Below, piece by piece: positions 55,685 through 63,878 of a DNA stretch of 64,000 bases (positions are counted from its first letter, which is position 1; every line of letters begins with the position of its first letter). Below the pieces are notes generated by a model. The model was given only the letters and a program-made list of their open reading frames with translations, ran no database searches and had not been told where the DNA came from. Both the position numbers and the translations under genes were made by a program. This DNA is from Pseudomonadota bacterium (GTDB lineage Bacteria > Pseudomonadota > Gammaproteobacteria > Steroidobacterales > Steroidobacteraceae): contig JAJZDX010000020.1 in NCBI GenBank assembly GCA_021805865.1, forward strand, positions 25,761 to 89,760. Direction: 5' to 3'.

Positions 55685-56162
55685 GAAGTCCTCCGGTGTC
55701 AGGAGAGAGGTGACGGGGCGGGTTGGGCCCGGGCGGCGGGTGGGGGAGTTGATCCTGAAAGAATGTCGGGACGTGCTTGCGCGCACGGGGGCGGGAATTC
55801 CGTCCGCGGCCCGGGTCTCGTTCGTCTTTGTCCGGGAAAAAGCGGTGCGCGCGCGGCGTCGAAGGCGATGTTTTTTGCGGCGGCGGGCACTTCTCGGGCT
55901 TCTGTTGCGGTAGATGATTATTCGTGTTGGTTGTGGACCATACGTCAGGGACATGACATTAGTGTGACGAGCGCGATTTTCGGCCGGCGAGGAATTCCTG
56001 ACCGGGGAGGGAAGACAACATCTGTGGAGGGGGCCGGCCGCGGAGGGCTCCTTGTGCCGGCGGCGCCCGATTCGTTCGAGCGCGTAAGTTCCGCCAACGA
56101 CGCCGCGCGCGGCCGCGAGCGCGGTGCTGCAGGCGCGCTTTCAGTCCGCAGCGCCTGTGCTG
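55685..56162. other. 478-base region between tonB and the receptor gene
   Basis: No gene seen. AT-richer sequence around 55905-55985 suggests a separate receptor promoter. The run GGACATGACATTAGTGTGAC there has GACAT/GTGTGA halves similar to those before exbB, but does not form a clean palindrome. Confidence 0.4.
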
Positions 56163-56867
56163 TCAGGATGCGCGGCGGCCGGAGATGTGCACCTCGATGT
56201 CGAATGTCGTGGCGAGTTTCGCCATGTTTTTCGTAAAGGGAGGGTATTCGGTCGTCTTGACGGTGTGCAGCGCGGCCCGGTCGATGGTGCCGATGCCGCT
56301 CGAGCGCTCGATGCGGGCCCAGATGAGAAGGCCGTCCGGTTGCAGCTCGAACGCCACTTCGGTTCTGCCCGAGAGGCGCATCAGGCGGATCGTCTGCGGA
56401 ACCCGAAGGTTTGCCTGCACCCGTGTGCGCACGAGAACGGCGTAGAGGTCGAGTGCCCTCACCCGGGCTGCCGGGTTGGCGGGCGGGGGCTGCGCAGGGG
56501 GAGTGGGAATTGCGGGCGGGAGCGTAAAGGAGGGGGCGGTGGGCGCGGGGCTGGTGGCGAATAAGAGCTTTGGCGCCGGTGCGGGCACGGGTGTCGGCAC
56601 CGGCACCGGCTGGGCTGCGGGCTCGGGCAGCGGGTGGCGCATCACCGGTTTGGGGGCCGGGGGGGAGGGAGTGGGCCTGGGCGGTGCCGGCCGCAGCAGG
56701 TGTACGGCAATGATCTTGCGCCCCGGGGAAACGGGTCTGGGAGGCGTGTTGGACCCTGCCCAGAGGAGGCTCCCGAGCAGCAGCGCTTCCAGAGCCGCCC
56801 CCACCAGCAGGGCGCGGCCGAACCGGTCCGGTCGGGAGGCGGCGCCGGTCGGGCGGGGCGCGCTCAT
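56163..56867 (-). CDS. tonB: TonB energy-transducing protein
   Basis: 234 residues. N-terminal membrane anchor (ALLVGAALEALLLGSLLWAG), a long Pro-rich periplasmic spacer of about 100 residues, and a C-terminal TonB domain (VPQTIRLMRLSGRTEVAFEL; LIWARIERSSGIGTIDRAAL). The canonical Y-P motif reads TTEYPPFTKNM. It couples the ExbB/ExbD proton channel to the receptors. The ATG at 56867 has no obvious ribosome site, so expression may depend on upstream translation. Confidence 0.8.
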   Translation of the reverse strand: MSAPRPTGAASRPDRFGRALLVGAALEALLLGSLLWAGSNTPPRPVSPGRKIIAVHLLRPAPPRPTPSPPAPKPVMRHPLPEPAAQPVPVPTPVPAPAPKLLFATSPAPTAPSFTLPPAIPTPPAQPPPANPAARVRALDLYAVLVRTRVQANLRVPQTIRLMRLSGRTEVAFELQPDGLLIWARIERSSGIGTIDRAALHTVKTTEYPPFTKNMAKLATTFDIEVHISGRRAS

Positions 56868-57247
56868 CGGTATGGCGGTCAAGGTGTGTCTCCGGTGTGG
56901 CCCGGTGCCGAGCGCTTCGGCGGGAGCGGGGCTCCCTTGGGGCTCGATGTTGGCCGCACCGGGCTCGGGAAGCGCGAGCCTGCCGTCGGTTCGCTGCCGG
57001 AGGCGGCCGGGCGTACGCCCTCGAGCGCAGCCGAGGTGCAGCGTGCGCCGATCCGAGCGCCGGGAATGCATGGAAGGATCGGCGCGCTCTCGCATACGGG
57101 CCCGGGCGCGAGGGCAGGGTGCCTGCCGGGGATTTCGGCGCAATCCCCGGGGGCGAATCTCACCCGCCGCCGCGCCGCCCGGCTTCCCCGACCGCCCGGA
57201 TGATGATTCCGCTCTTCGGTCATTTCGGGGGCCGGGAACGCTTTGGC
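56868..57247. other. 380-base stretch between exbD and tonB
   Basis: Unusually long gap inside an otherwise compact operon. Open frames here are Arg/Pro-rich without any domain; a second exbD, common in such operons, is not present. Confidence 0.4.
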
Positions 57248-57649
57248 TCAGCGCGCCGGCTTGGCGGCGATGCCGATGTCACTGACACCCGCCTTCTGGC
57301 AGGTGTCCATGACATGAATGAACTCCTGAAAGGGAACGTTCCGGTCGGCGGCGATGGTGAGCCGGGTCTTGGCCGGGTTGCCGTCGCTGCGCAGGAGGTA
57401 TTCCAGGCCGGTCAGGTCGTAGGCTCGGCCCTGGACGCGGACGCTGCCATTGTTCTCGATCTCGATGGTGAAATGCGGGTGAGGGAGCCGCCTCGCGCGG
57501 CTGGAGCGGGGCAACTGCAGGGCAAGACCCTGGTCCGGGATCATCTGCAGGGTGATCATGATGAAAAAAACCAGCAGGAAGAACATCACATCGATCATCG
57601 GGATGATCTCGATGCGCCCCTTGCGGGCCTCGAAGTAGCGGCGTGTCAT
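57248..57649 (-). CDS. exbD: ExbD biopolymer transport protein
   Basis: 133 residues: a short cytoplasmic start, one membrane helix with the essential Asp (IIPMIDVMFFLLVFFIMITL) and a periplasmic domain (TRLTIAADRNVPFQEFIHVM; DTCQKAGVSDIGIAAKPAR). With ExbB it forms the proton channel that powers TonB. It follows exbB with 1 base between, so they are coupled. Confidence 0.9.
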   Translation of the reverse strand: MTRRYFEARKGRIEIIPMIDVMFFLLVFFIMITLQMIPDQGLALQLPRSSRARRLPHPHFTIEIENNGSVRVQGRAYDLTGLEYLLRSDGNPAKTRLTIAADRNVPFQEFIHVMDTCQKAGVSDIGIAAKPAR

Positions 57650-57650
57650 G

Positions 57651-58343
57651 TCAGCGCTCCGTCGCCGCCATCGGGCCCAGGGTGGCGGGGTCGCCGACGG
57701 CGCCGGCCGGCTCCTCGACGACGACGGGCTCGCCGTCCATTCGGTTGAGCAGCACGGTCTTGAGGGAGTCGAGCTGATTCACGATTTGGCGCACCTGGTT
57801 GCTGAAGGCGTTGTAGGCCACCAGGCCGAGCATGGCGATGAAGAGGCCCGAGGCGGTGGCCACCAGGGCATCGGCGACGCCGCCCGTCACCCGCGTGGGG
57901 GCGTGGCCGGGTCTGGCGAGCACGGAGAAGGCGTGGAACATGCCGACGATGGTGCCGAAGAGGCCGAGCAGCGGAGCCAAGGTGACGATGGTATCGAGCA
58001 GCCAGAGGCGCCGGTCGAGACTCGGGCCGGTGAGGAGGATGGTCTCCTCCAGGCGGTTGGCCAACGCCTCGCCACGGACCAGGCCGTGGTGGCGCAGCGC
58101 GGACTGCAGCAGGGCCCCTTCGGGCAGGTCGCCGGCGCGCTCGGTGAGCTGGCGCAGGGTGGCCCGGTCGAGCTCGGCCCGGGAGCTCAGCGCGCCGCAG
58201 ATGACATGGCCGCGCAGAATGGTGCGGCGCAGATACCAGAATCGATCGACGATGACGGTGAGGGCGATGAGTAATAACCCCATCATGACGTACAACACGC
58301 CGTCGGAATAATTGGCAAGGTGCGCGAGATAATGAAGGTTCAT
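57651..58343 (-). CDS. exbB: ExbB/TolQ-type proton channel protein
   Basis: 230 residues, MotA/TolQ/ExbB family. Three helices: GVLYVMMGLLLIALTVIVDR, LLDTIVTLAPLLGLFGTIVG and ASGLFIAMLGLVAYNAFSNQ. The conserved GLFGTIVGMFHAF and Pro-Thr-Arg loops are typical. It is the first gene of the TonB module. The ATG at 58343 starts just before the first helix. The upstream region has three operator-like palindromes. Confidence 0.88.
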   Translation of the reverse strand: MNLHYLAHLANYSDGVLYVMMGLLLIALTVIVDRFWYLRRTILRGHVICGALSSRAELDRATLRQLTERAGDLPEGALLQSALRHHGLVRGEALANRLEETILLTGPSLDRRLWLLDTIVTLAPLLGLFGTIVGMFHAFSVLARPGHAPTRVTGGVADALVATASGLFIAMLGLVAYNAFSNQVRQIVNQLDSLKTVLLNRMDGEPVVVEEPAGAVGDPATLGPMAATER

Positions 58344-58387
58344 GGCCGATTTCTTATTCGGTGAAATCGGCACCGTAGCGTCTGAAT

Positions 58388-58405
58388 TTGTCAAAACGAT
58401 GACAA
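58388..58405. promoter_or_regulatory. Inverted repeat upstream of exbB
   Basis: TTGTCA-AAACGA-TGACAA, a perfect 6-6-6 dyad, 45 bases before the exbB start and partly in the promoter space. Regulator unknown. Confidence 0.5.
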
Positions 58406-58408
58406 TAT

Positions 58409-58424
58409 CGTGACAAAAATCACG
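58409..58424. promoter_or_regulatory. CRP-like site 1 upstream of exbB
   Basis: CGTGACAAAAATCACG: GTGA-N6-TCAC halves identical to the CRP/Clp/Vfr core. It is repeated exactly 17 bases further on. Confidence 0.55.
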
Positions 58425-58425
58425 T

Positions 58426-58441
58426 CGTGACAAAAATCACG
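58426..58441. promoter_or_regulatory. CRP-like site 2 upstream of exbB
   Basis: Second exact CGTGACAAAAATCACG, spaced 17 bases from the first, so the two sites are offset by slightly more than 1.5 helical turns. Confidence 0.55.
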
Positions 58442-59630
58442 TTCGCCGCCTCGCCACTCCCGGGGGAGGCGGCTCGGGACTGTCGAAGTACCGCCCGAGA
58501 CGCTTAAGCTACCGCTTTGCGATGGCCTTATGCCGATGCTTGGCTTTCTGGCGAATATGGATAAAGAGCCTCTGCGCGGCTTCAAGCGCAGCGCCTTCGC
58601 CGATTTGCTCGACCGCATTTTCTGCCGATGATCTGTCGGCCTCTGCGTGATCATCGGAAAGCGTTCCTGGGCGGTCGCTCGCCTCCCTCGGAAGATCGAG
58701 AATGACTGGCGATAAGACATCGGGCAGCCGGTTGCCGCGATCTGCAGCGGCTGCGCGTACGGCGAGGAGCCCGCCTCCTGTGCCGATGGGCGAAAGATGC
58801 CGAACTCGCGCTCAGCCGTGCGCAGGCGATCGATGCCTGAGGCGCTGTCGAGAATGAGCCCTCCTTTGCCCGCCAAAAGTGACCGTCGGTGAGCTCGTCA
58901 AGGCAGTTGTCAGGACTGCGGAGGCGTGAACGCTTGCGAAATGTGACCCGTTGACAGGTGAGCTTACCGAGTGCGGTCTTCTGCTCGGATTGGCGATGAG
59001 CGGAGTGGACGACGTAGAGCCGACACACGCGTTCGCGCGCGCGAAATGGTGGGATTACGGAGAGGCGTTCACCTGACGGTGGGTGGTGCGCCGCAGGCGC
59101 TGCGCGAGCCGAGACGACGTACTTGAGTCGCAGGAGGTGTTCCGGTGCCGCTGCGACGGAATGGATTTGCACCAGGTGCGCGACGCCGTGTGGCCGGCAA
59201 CGCATTGAGCCGAGCGACCGTAGACGTTCACCGCCTCTCGAGCGACTGACTGCAAAGTCACCGCTCGAGGTCGACGCCCACTTGGCGGCGGGAGCGTCCG
59301 TCTACGCATGCCCGATGCTCTCGGACAACGCTGCACAGCGTTCACTTCAGGCGCCGTGAATCGACGTCCTCCCTCGTGCGCCACCCATCCGGGCGGCGCT
59401 TCTTGGCACTTTCCTGTGCCAAGATTGCATTGATGAAAGAGCGGATAGCACGTGACCGAGGCATCGGAGCCGATGACCACAAATCATCGTGCGCCAAATC
59501 CTGTTTCCGAAGCGGGCTCGTCTAGACGAGCAGACCCGGGCACATTTTGCCGAGCGGCGCAGATCGATGCGCGCCGCCCCGATCAAGCCCTGCCGGGATG
59601 TCGCGGTTTTCCGGGCCACGCTTTACTCGA
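58442..59630. other. 1.2-kb region of decayed DNA
   Basis: No intact gene. An open minus-strand frame at 58509-58815 might be a gene remnant. A TTGGCAC/GTGCCAA hairpin is at 59403-59422. Other frames have no recognisable domain. Confidence 0.4.
58509..58815 (-). pseudogene. Possible gene remnant of unknown family
   Basis: About 100 codons without a stop or start codon: PIGTGGGLLAVRAAAADRGN, then DVLSPVILDLPREASDRP and a charged helical end (AAQRLFIHIRQKAKHRHKAI). The balanced composition looks coding, but no family was recognised and no ribosome site is seen. Confidence 0.2.
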
Positions 59631-60840
59631 TTATGCGATGCTCGCGGTCGTATTGGCTGCAACGGAAGACGGCAGGAGCTTCCCGGCATAGCGTTGCACG
59701 GGAAAGCGGAAGACGCCGCGCAGGTTGATGCCCCCGGTGCGGGTCGGAGCCACGCGCCCGGCGAGCTCCGGCGACACGGCGTCGCATTGGTGTTGTGCTC
59801 AATGGTCGAAGGCTTCCTGCATGCGGGCCGTGTTCCACGCCATGACGATGTTCGCAAGCAAACCGAGCGCGTCGGCGACGGCTTGCATCTCCTCGTGGTG
59901 CTTGGCCTGATGGGCCGCGACCCGACCGCTGTAGATCGCACGCTACGGCACGGTAGGCCTCGGCGAGCCGACGTTCACCAGTGACCCGGTGCATTGCTTG
60001 GCGCACCGCCGGGGCGCCCGGTTGCGGGATCATGCGCGCGCTCTGCGCAGCGGACAATGCCGTGCCATGCGCGAGGACGCCGGCGCAGAGCACAGCGGCT
60101 CGCTCGCCGAACGCGGCTTCCCGCCGAGCATGATCCGGCTGAGGCGCGCCCCGACATCAACGCCCAGGTTGATCTCCGGCAGCTGCGCCTCCCCGATACG
60201 CCGATCGAGCGCGTCGCGCAGCCTCACCAGCTCAGGGTCCTCGTCGTAAGGCCACGATCGGGGAGAGATGCAGCCCATCGTCGATCCGCAGCCCACCGGC
60301 AGCCGCGGCGGTGGCGAGGGCCTGCAAAGCTGCCTCGGCCCGTTCGGTCAGCGGCTCGAGGAAGGCCGCCGGCTCCTGAGGCAGTGTCAGTCGGCGGTAA
60401 TGGGCGCGACGCTGCGAACGCCAGGACTCGGTGGGAATGAAGAGTCTCTCGCGGCTGCGGAAGCCGAGACTGTGCTCGATCCAGACGGTCCCGTTGCGCA
60501 ACGCCCGGCGCAGGTCCAGCAGCGTCGCCACTTCTTCTCGATGCTGACCGCGCGCCATAGATGCGACACCCGCCGCCGCACCATCAGCAACAGTCTGTCG
60601 GTTGCGATCAGTAGGCCATGGCGCGGAAAGCAGGCGGTCTCGATGCCGCGCAGCGGCCCGCGGATCCGAGCGCCGACCGGGGGCGGCCGGCTCGTCAGCC
60701 GTCGTGCGTGCCGGCGCAGCAGGTCATCAGGAAACTCCGCGAGATGTTCGTGCGCGCGCAGCTCATGGAACGTCTCGATCCGTTCGATCATCTGGTCAAG
60801 GTGACGAGAGATGCGACGAGCCGGGAGTGACGCATCAGGG
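59631..60840 (-). pseudogene. Tn3-family transposase remnant without catalytic core
   Basis: Successive Tn3 TnpA segments are readable in several frames: LDQMIERIETFHELRAHEHL, then LDLRRALRNGTVWIEHSLGF, DPELVRLRDALDRRIGEAQL and AGVLAHGTALSAAQSARMIP. At about 59944 the sequence jumps from RRLAEAYRAV to AIYSGRVAAHQAKHHEEMQA, which belongs near the C-terminus. Several hundred residues containing the DDE residues are missing. The end INLRGVFRFPVQRYAGKLLP is present, with a stop inside. N-terminus lost as well. Confidence 0.8.
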
Positions 60841-61079
60841 GTGCTGCTTGCCGACGACCCGCCATGGAAATCGCCGGACAGAACACCACCAGCGCTCCCG
60901 AACCTTGGGTAATCCACACCCGGATACCCACCTGTCGCTGCCTGCGGCCGGATCTCCTATGCCAAATCCACCTCTCGCCCCCCAAACACGCGGTTTTGCG
61001 TCCCCGCCAACAGCCGGAACTCTCACGGCCTCGGTGGTCTGAGCCCGCAACGGTTCTGCGAGCGGCATGATTTGCGGCT

Positions 61080-61507
61080 CTCCACGTTGACGTATTGGCT
61101 GTGGCAGGATGCGCTGCCCTTTCTCGGGCACCGGACTGTTCATCGAGGGATGGCGGGAGCTCTGCCGCGCGCTCCAAGCGGGCAGACTCGCATCCGACAG
61201 ACTCTGCGGTCTCGTGGGACACCTGCAGTACACCGGGCATTTCGCGGGGCTCTTCGGGGCGGGTGTCGGGCATTGGCCGACCGTATTCTCCGTGACACTT
61301 TTCCCGATCATCGTGCTAGGCTGCGTCTTGTTTGCGTACCGGAAAGAGCGAGATAGGATGGGAAAATTCCGCGACCGATACGAGCAGTACCGGCGGCGTG
61401 TGCCCATCATTCTTTCCCGGGACGCGGCTGTGGGCGCCCGCTCATCTGAGGAGGCCAGGTCCTCGCCCGCGTGCCGCATCGAGCATCACTCAAGCGAGGA
61501 GACTCAA
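61080..61507 (+). pseudogene. Isoprenylcysteine methyltransferase-like membrane protein fragment
   Basis: C-terminal part of an ICMT/PEMT-like membrane methyltransferase. LTYWLWQDALPFLG is in one frame. After a one-base shift near 61125 come GTGLFIEGWRELCRALQAGR, LVGHLQYTGHFAGLFGAGVG, HWPTVFSVTLFPIIVLGCVL and RDRYEQYRRRVPIILSR. The N-terminal helices are gone. The frame stays open right through the methionine-rich gene that follows. Confidence 0.55.
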
Positions 61508-62083
61508 GTGAAATCGAGACTCTCAGTTGCATTGCCGGGCGTTGCCCTGGCGTTGTTAGTGATCGCGGCAGCGCACGCCGCGCCCCCCCCACCGCGGGCA
61601 CCGGCGGCTCGGGCAACCGAACCGGCCTCGATGTCCGCAAAGCATCTCAGCGCGATGGAAGCTCGGATGAAGCTCATGCAGGGGCAGATGCGGCGTATCT
61701 GCGAGACAAAGAGTCCCGAGGTCAGAGCGAAGCTGCTGCGCGAGCACATGCGGACCATGATGGAGCAGATGCGGGCCATGAGCGTCATGGGCGGGCCGAT
61801 GATGTCTCGAATGATGCATCGGGGAATGATGGGCGGCATCTCGATGGGACACGGGAAGATGGGCAGCGGCGATCGACATGCCTCATCCGCGAAACAGCAT
61901 CCGCGGGGCGAGAACGGGATGCGGGACGATTTGCAGGACCGTCTCGACATGATGCGAATGATGATGGAGCAGAGCCATATGCAGGACCGTCTCGACATGA
62001 TGCAAATGATGATGGGACAGATGATGGGCCAGATGCAGGCGATGCAGGGAATGACTATGAAAGGGAAGGGTCCGCACCGTTAG
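61508..62083 (+). CDS. Methionine- and histidine-rich secreted protein
   Basis: 191 residues from a GTG with a GAGGAG site 5 bases upstream. A signal peptide (VALPGVALALLVIAAAHAA) leads into a helical domain with dense Met clusters (MEQMRAMSVMGGPMMSRMMH; MMQMMMGQMMGQMQAMQGMT). Such Met/His clusters bind copper(I) or silver in periplasmic proteins. The C-terminal region carries an internal duplication (QDRLDMMRMMMEQ, QDRLDMMQMMMGQ). No family name is certain. An ICMT-like fragment, often near metal-resistance genes, precedes it. Confidence 0.6.
   Translation: MKSRLSVALPGVALALLVIAAAHAAPPPPRAPAARATEPASMSAKHLSAMEARMKLMQGQMRRICETKSPEVRAKLLREHMRTMMEQMRAMSVMGGPMMSRMMHRGMMGGISMGHGKMGSGDRHASSAKQHPRGENGMRDDLQDRLDMMRMMMEQSHMQDRLDMMQMMMGQMMGQMQAMQGMTMKGKGPHR
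61934..62020 (+). repeat. 48-base in-frame tandem duplication in the methionine-rich gene
   Basis: CAGGACCGTCTCGACATGAT occurs at 61934 and again at 61982, exactly 16 codons apart, with near-identical following bases. It adds one Met-rich repeat to the protein. Confidence 0.7.
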
Positions 62084-62286
62084 CGTGCGGCAGGAGATCG
62101 GCGTTCCCCGTAGTGCCCTTCCCCCGTGTCAGTGAGCCTGGTCAGCGACGGGCGTGAAACCCCACGGCGGAAGCGCATCGTGAGCACCTCGATTCAGGAC
62201 AGGAGACGGATGCACCCGTGGGGCGCTGCGTCGTTGCCGTCATTTCTCGAGTCGCGGTGCTCAGGTGCACGCCCCTTTTCGCAAGA

Positions 62287-62944
62287 TCATTTGCGAGTCG
62301 CGCGATCCGTCGGGTCGAAGGCGAGGCCCAGGGCATGCGTCCGGATGTCTTTCGGCCAATCCGCGATGCACCGCTGCAGCCTCGGGCGATCGTCGGCGAA
62401 GAGAGCGCGGGTCGCTTCCTCATGGCCGGGCAGATCCCCTGCGATCGCGAGCATGAACTGACAGGCGGATTCTTGAGCGGCGCGTCGTTTCTGTCGCGGG
62501 ATACCGCTTTTTCCGGCGTCGTCCACCAGCCGTCTGAGTACTGCGGATGCACCGCCGGGCTGGTTGGCTAGCCATTGCCACTGTCCTGGCAGCAGCCGTC
62601 ACTTCGCGCGCGACGATGCCCGGCGTGGGGCGTCCGCGCCCTCGGGTTGCCGAAGCCTCGTCCTTGGTGGACTCCGGGGTTTTGGCCCGACGTGGTGCAT
62701 GGCGTCCGACAAATTCCATGGGAGGTCGGGCCAGTCTGCCGACGACCTCGGCCTTTGTGCCGCGCAAATCCAGATCGATCACGCGGCCGCTCGCATCGTC
62801 AAACACGAGAAACGGACCCGGCGCACCCGGCGCGCCATTTGCGACGGCTGTTTTGACTGCGAGGGCGAGTTCGATCAACGGCCCGGAGAGCGGCCGGTGA
62901 TGGCCTTCAAAGGCGCTGGAGGGCTTTGAGAGGAACTCCGGCAT
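62287..62944 (-). pseudogene. DUF2239 protein gene with one frameshift
   Basis: The N-terminal frame reads SSAFEGHHRPLSGPLIELAL, FLVFDDASGRVIDLDLRGTK and RGRGRPTPGIVAREVT, as in DUF2239. The frame shifts by one base near 62560; the second frame goes on with AAQESACQFMLAIAGDLPGH and EEATRALFADDRPRLQRCIA to the normal end. All of the protein is represented, so the single shift is recent or a sequencing error. DUF2239 function is unknown. Confidence 0.7.
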
Positions 62945-62988
62945 GTACTCAGATCCGATCTTCTACGGAATTTCAGACCTCCTGACAT

Positions 62989-63528
62989 GTGCGCCGTGGA
63001 AAGGCACGGCGTCCCTGTGGGTGCGAACCCCACCCGGCGAACTGTCGCTCCAACCGGAAGCAATCGGAGCAGCCACGCAAGGACGGGGGGCTGAAGCCTT
63101 CGGTGTAGAGGATCACCATGGGTGATTTGGCGAGTATGCAGGCCGTAACGAGAGTGAACGCTGAGCAGGTCTCGAAAAGGTTGATGCACAAGCCGACCCG
63201 GCCATGTCTCCGGGGAAGGCGGATATGTCCCGGGAAGCGAGCGACGAACGCACCTGGACATTGTGCCGGGATATTGGCGATGGCGTGCATGCAATGGGGA
63301 CGTCGATGCAACACGGGATGCCTTGAGGCGTGACCGAGAGTGTAGGTCAACCGGTAGCCCGCGAGGGACGGACCGGGCGCCACAAGGCGGCGGAGGGGTT
63401 CATAGTACCAATGAAACCGGGTAATGCCGGCGGAGGGAAGGGACCCCAGTTCAAGGGTAACGCAAGAAGTAGCGAGGCATAGGAGATTGGGCGACCTATC
63501 AACTCCGAATGAGGTGCGGGAGCTGCAG
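62989..63528 (+). mobile_element. 5' part of a group II intron, truncated
   Basis: The 5' end GTGCG at 62989 matches the group II consensus. Domain I features follow, including the hairpin GTGGGTGCGAACCCCAC at about 63017. The stretch GGCGGCGGAGGGGTTCATAG, then TACCAATGAAACCGGGTAAT, is typical leader sequence before the intron-encoded reverse transcriptase. RT codons (SSRVTQEVARHRRLGDLS, TPNEVRELQ) end abruptly at about 63528, where unrelated sequence begins. Everything else of the RT and domains IV-VI is missing, so it cannot splice. Confidence 0.7.
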
Positions 63529-63535
63529 TACGAGA

Positions 63536-63838
63536 ATGCTCCACGTGTTCAAGCCCTTCCTGGCCTGGCTTCTCGACCAAGGGTTGTCTCGCAAGACTCT
63601 GCGGACGCATCGAGATCATATCGACGCCCTGGGCGGGGGAATCATCCGGCGAATCAATCTCGATCCACAATTGCGCCATCGACAGATCATGAGCGTGTTG
63701 ATGGAAAATCTCGACGAAGACGGAGGACCGCTGATCTATCCGCGCAAAACGGAGTTTGGGCAACGCTCGTTCGACTCCACCTTCCGAAAACTCAACCGCT
63801 TCCTCCTCGACTCAAAGCGCAAGCATCGTTCCCGTTGA
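63536..63838 (+). CDS. Small protein resembling an integrase core-binding domain
   Basis: About 100 residues: VFKPFLAWLLDQGLSRKTLR, then GGGIIRRINLDPQLRHRQIM and QRSFDSTFRKLNRFLLDSKR. The helical SAM-like pattern recalls the N-terminal DNA-binding domain of tyrosine recombinases and a family of stand-alone uncharacterised proteins with the same QRSFDST motif. No catalytic domain follows. The 5' end abuts the intron breakpoint, so the true start may be lost; the ATG at 63536 is only the first available. Confidence 0.5.
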   Translation: MLHVFKPFLAWLLDQGLSRKTLRTHRDHIDALGGGIIRRINLDPQLRHRQIMSVLMENLDEDGGPLIYPRKTEFGQRSFDSTFRKLNRFLLDSKRKHRSR

Positions 63839-63878
63839 ATGCCTCTCACCACTCAACGCGTGCGTCATCGCCAGAGAT

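Noticed and set aside
58409..58441. Tandem direct repeats considered as a CRISPR array
   Set aside because: Only two copies, no spacers of constant size, each repeat is a palindrome typical of an operator, and no cas gene is near.
59403..59422. TTGGCAC/GTGCCAA hairpin as a Tn3 end or terminator
   Set aside because: Seven-base arms, no T-run, and no match to a 38-bp Tn3 terminal repeat could be made by eye.
63015..63040. GGGTGCGAACCCCACCC looked like a tRNA T-arm
   Set aside because: No anticodon arm or acceptor stem around it; the whole context matches a group II intron domain I.
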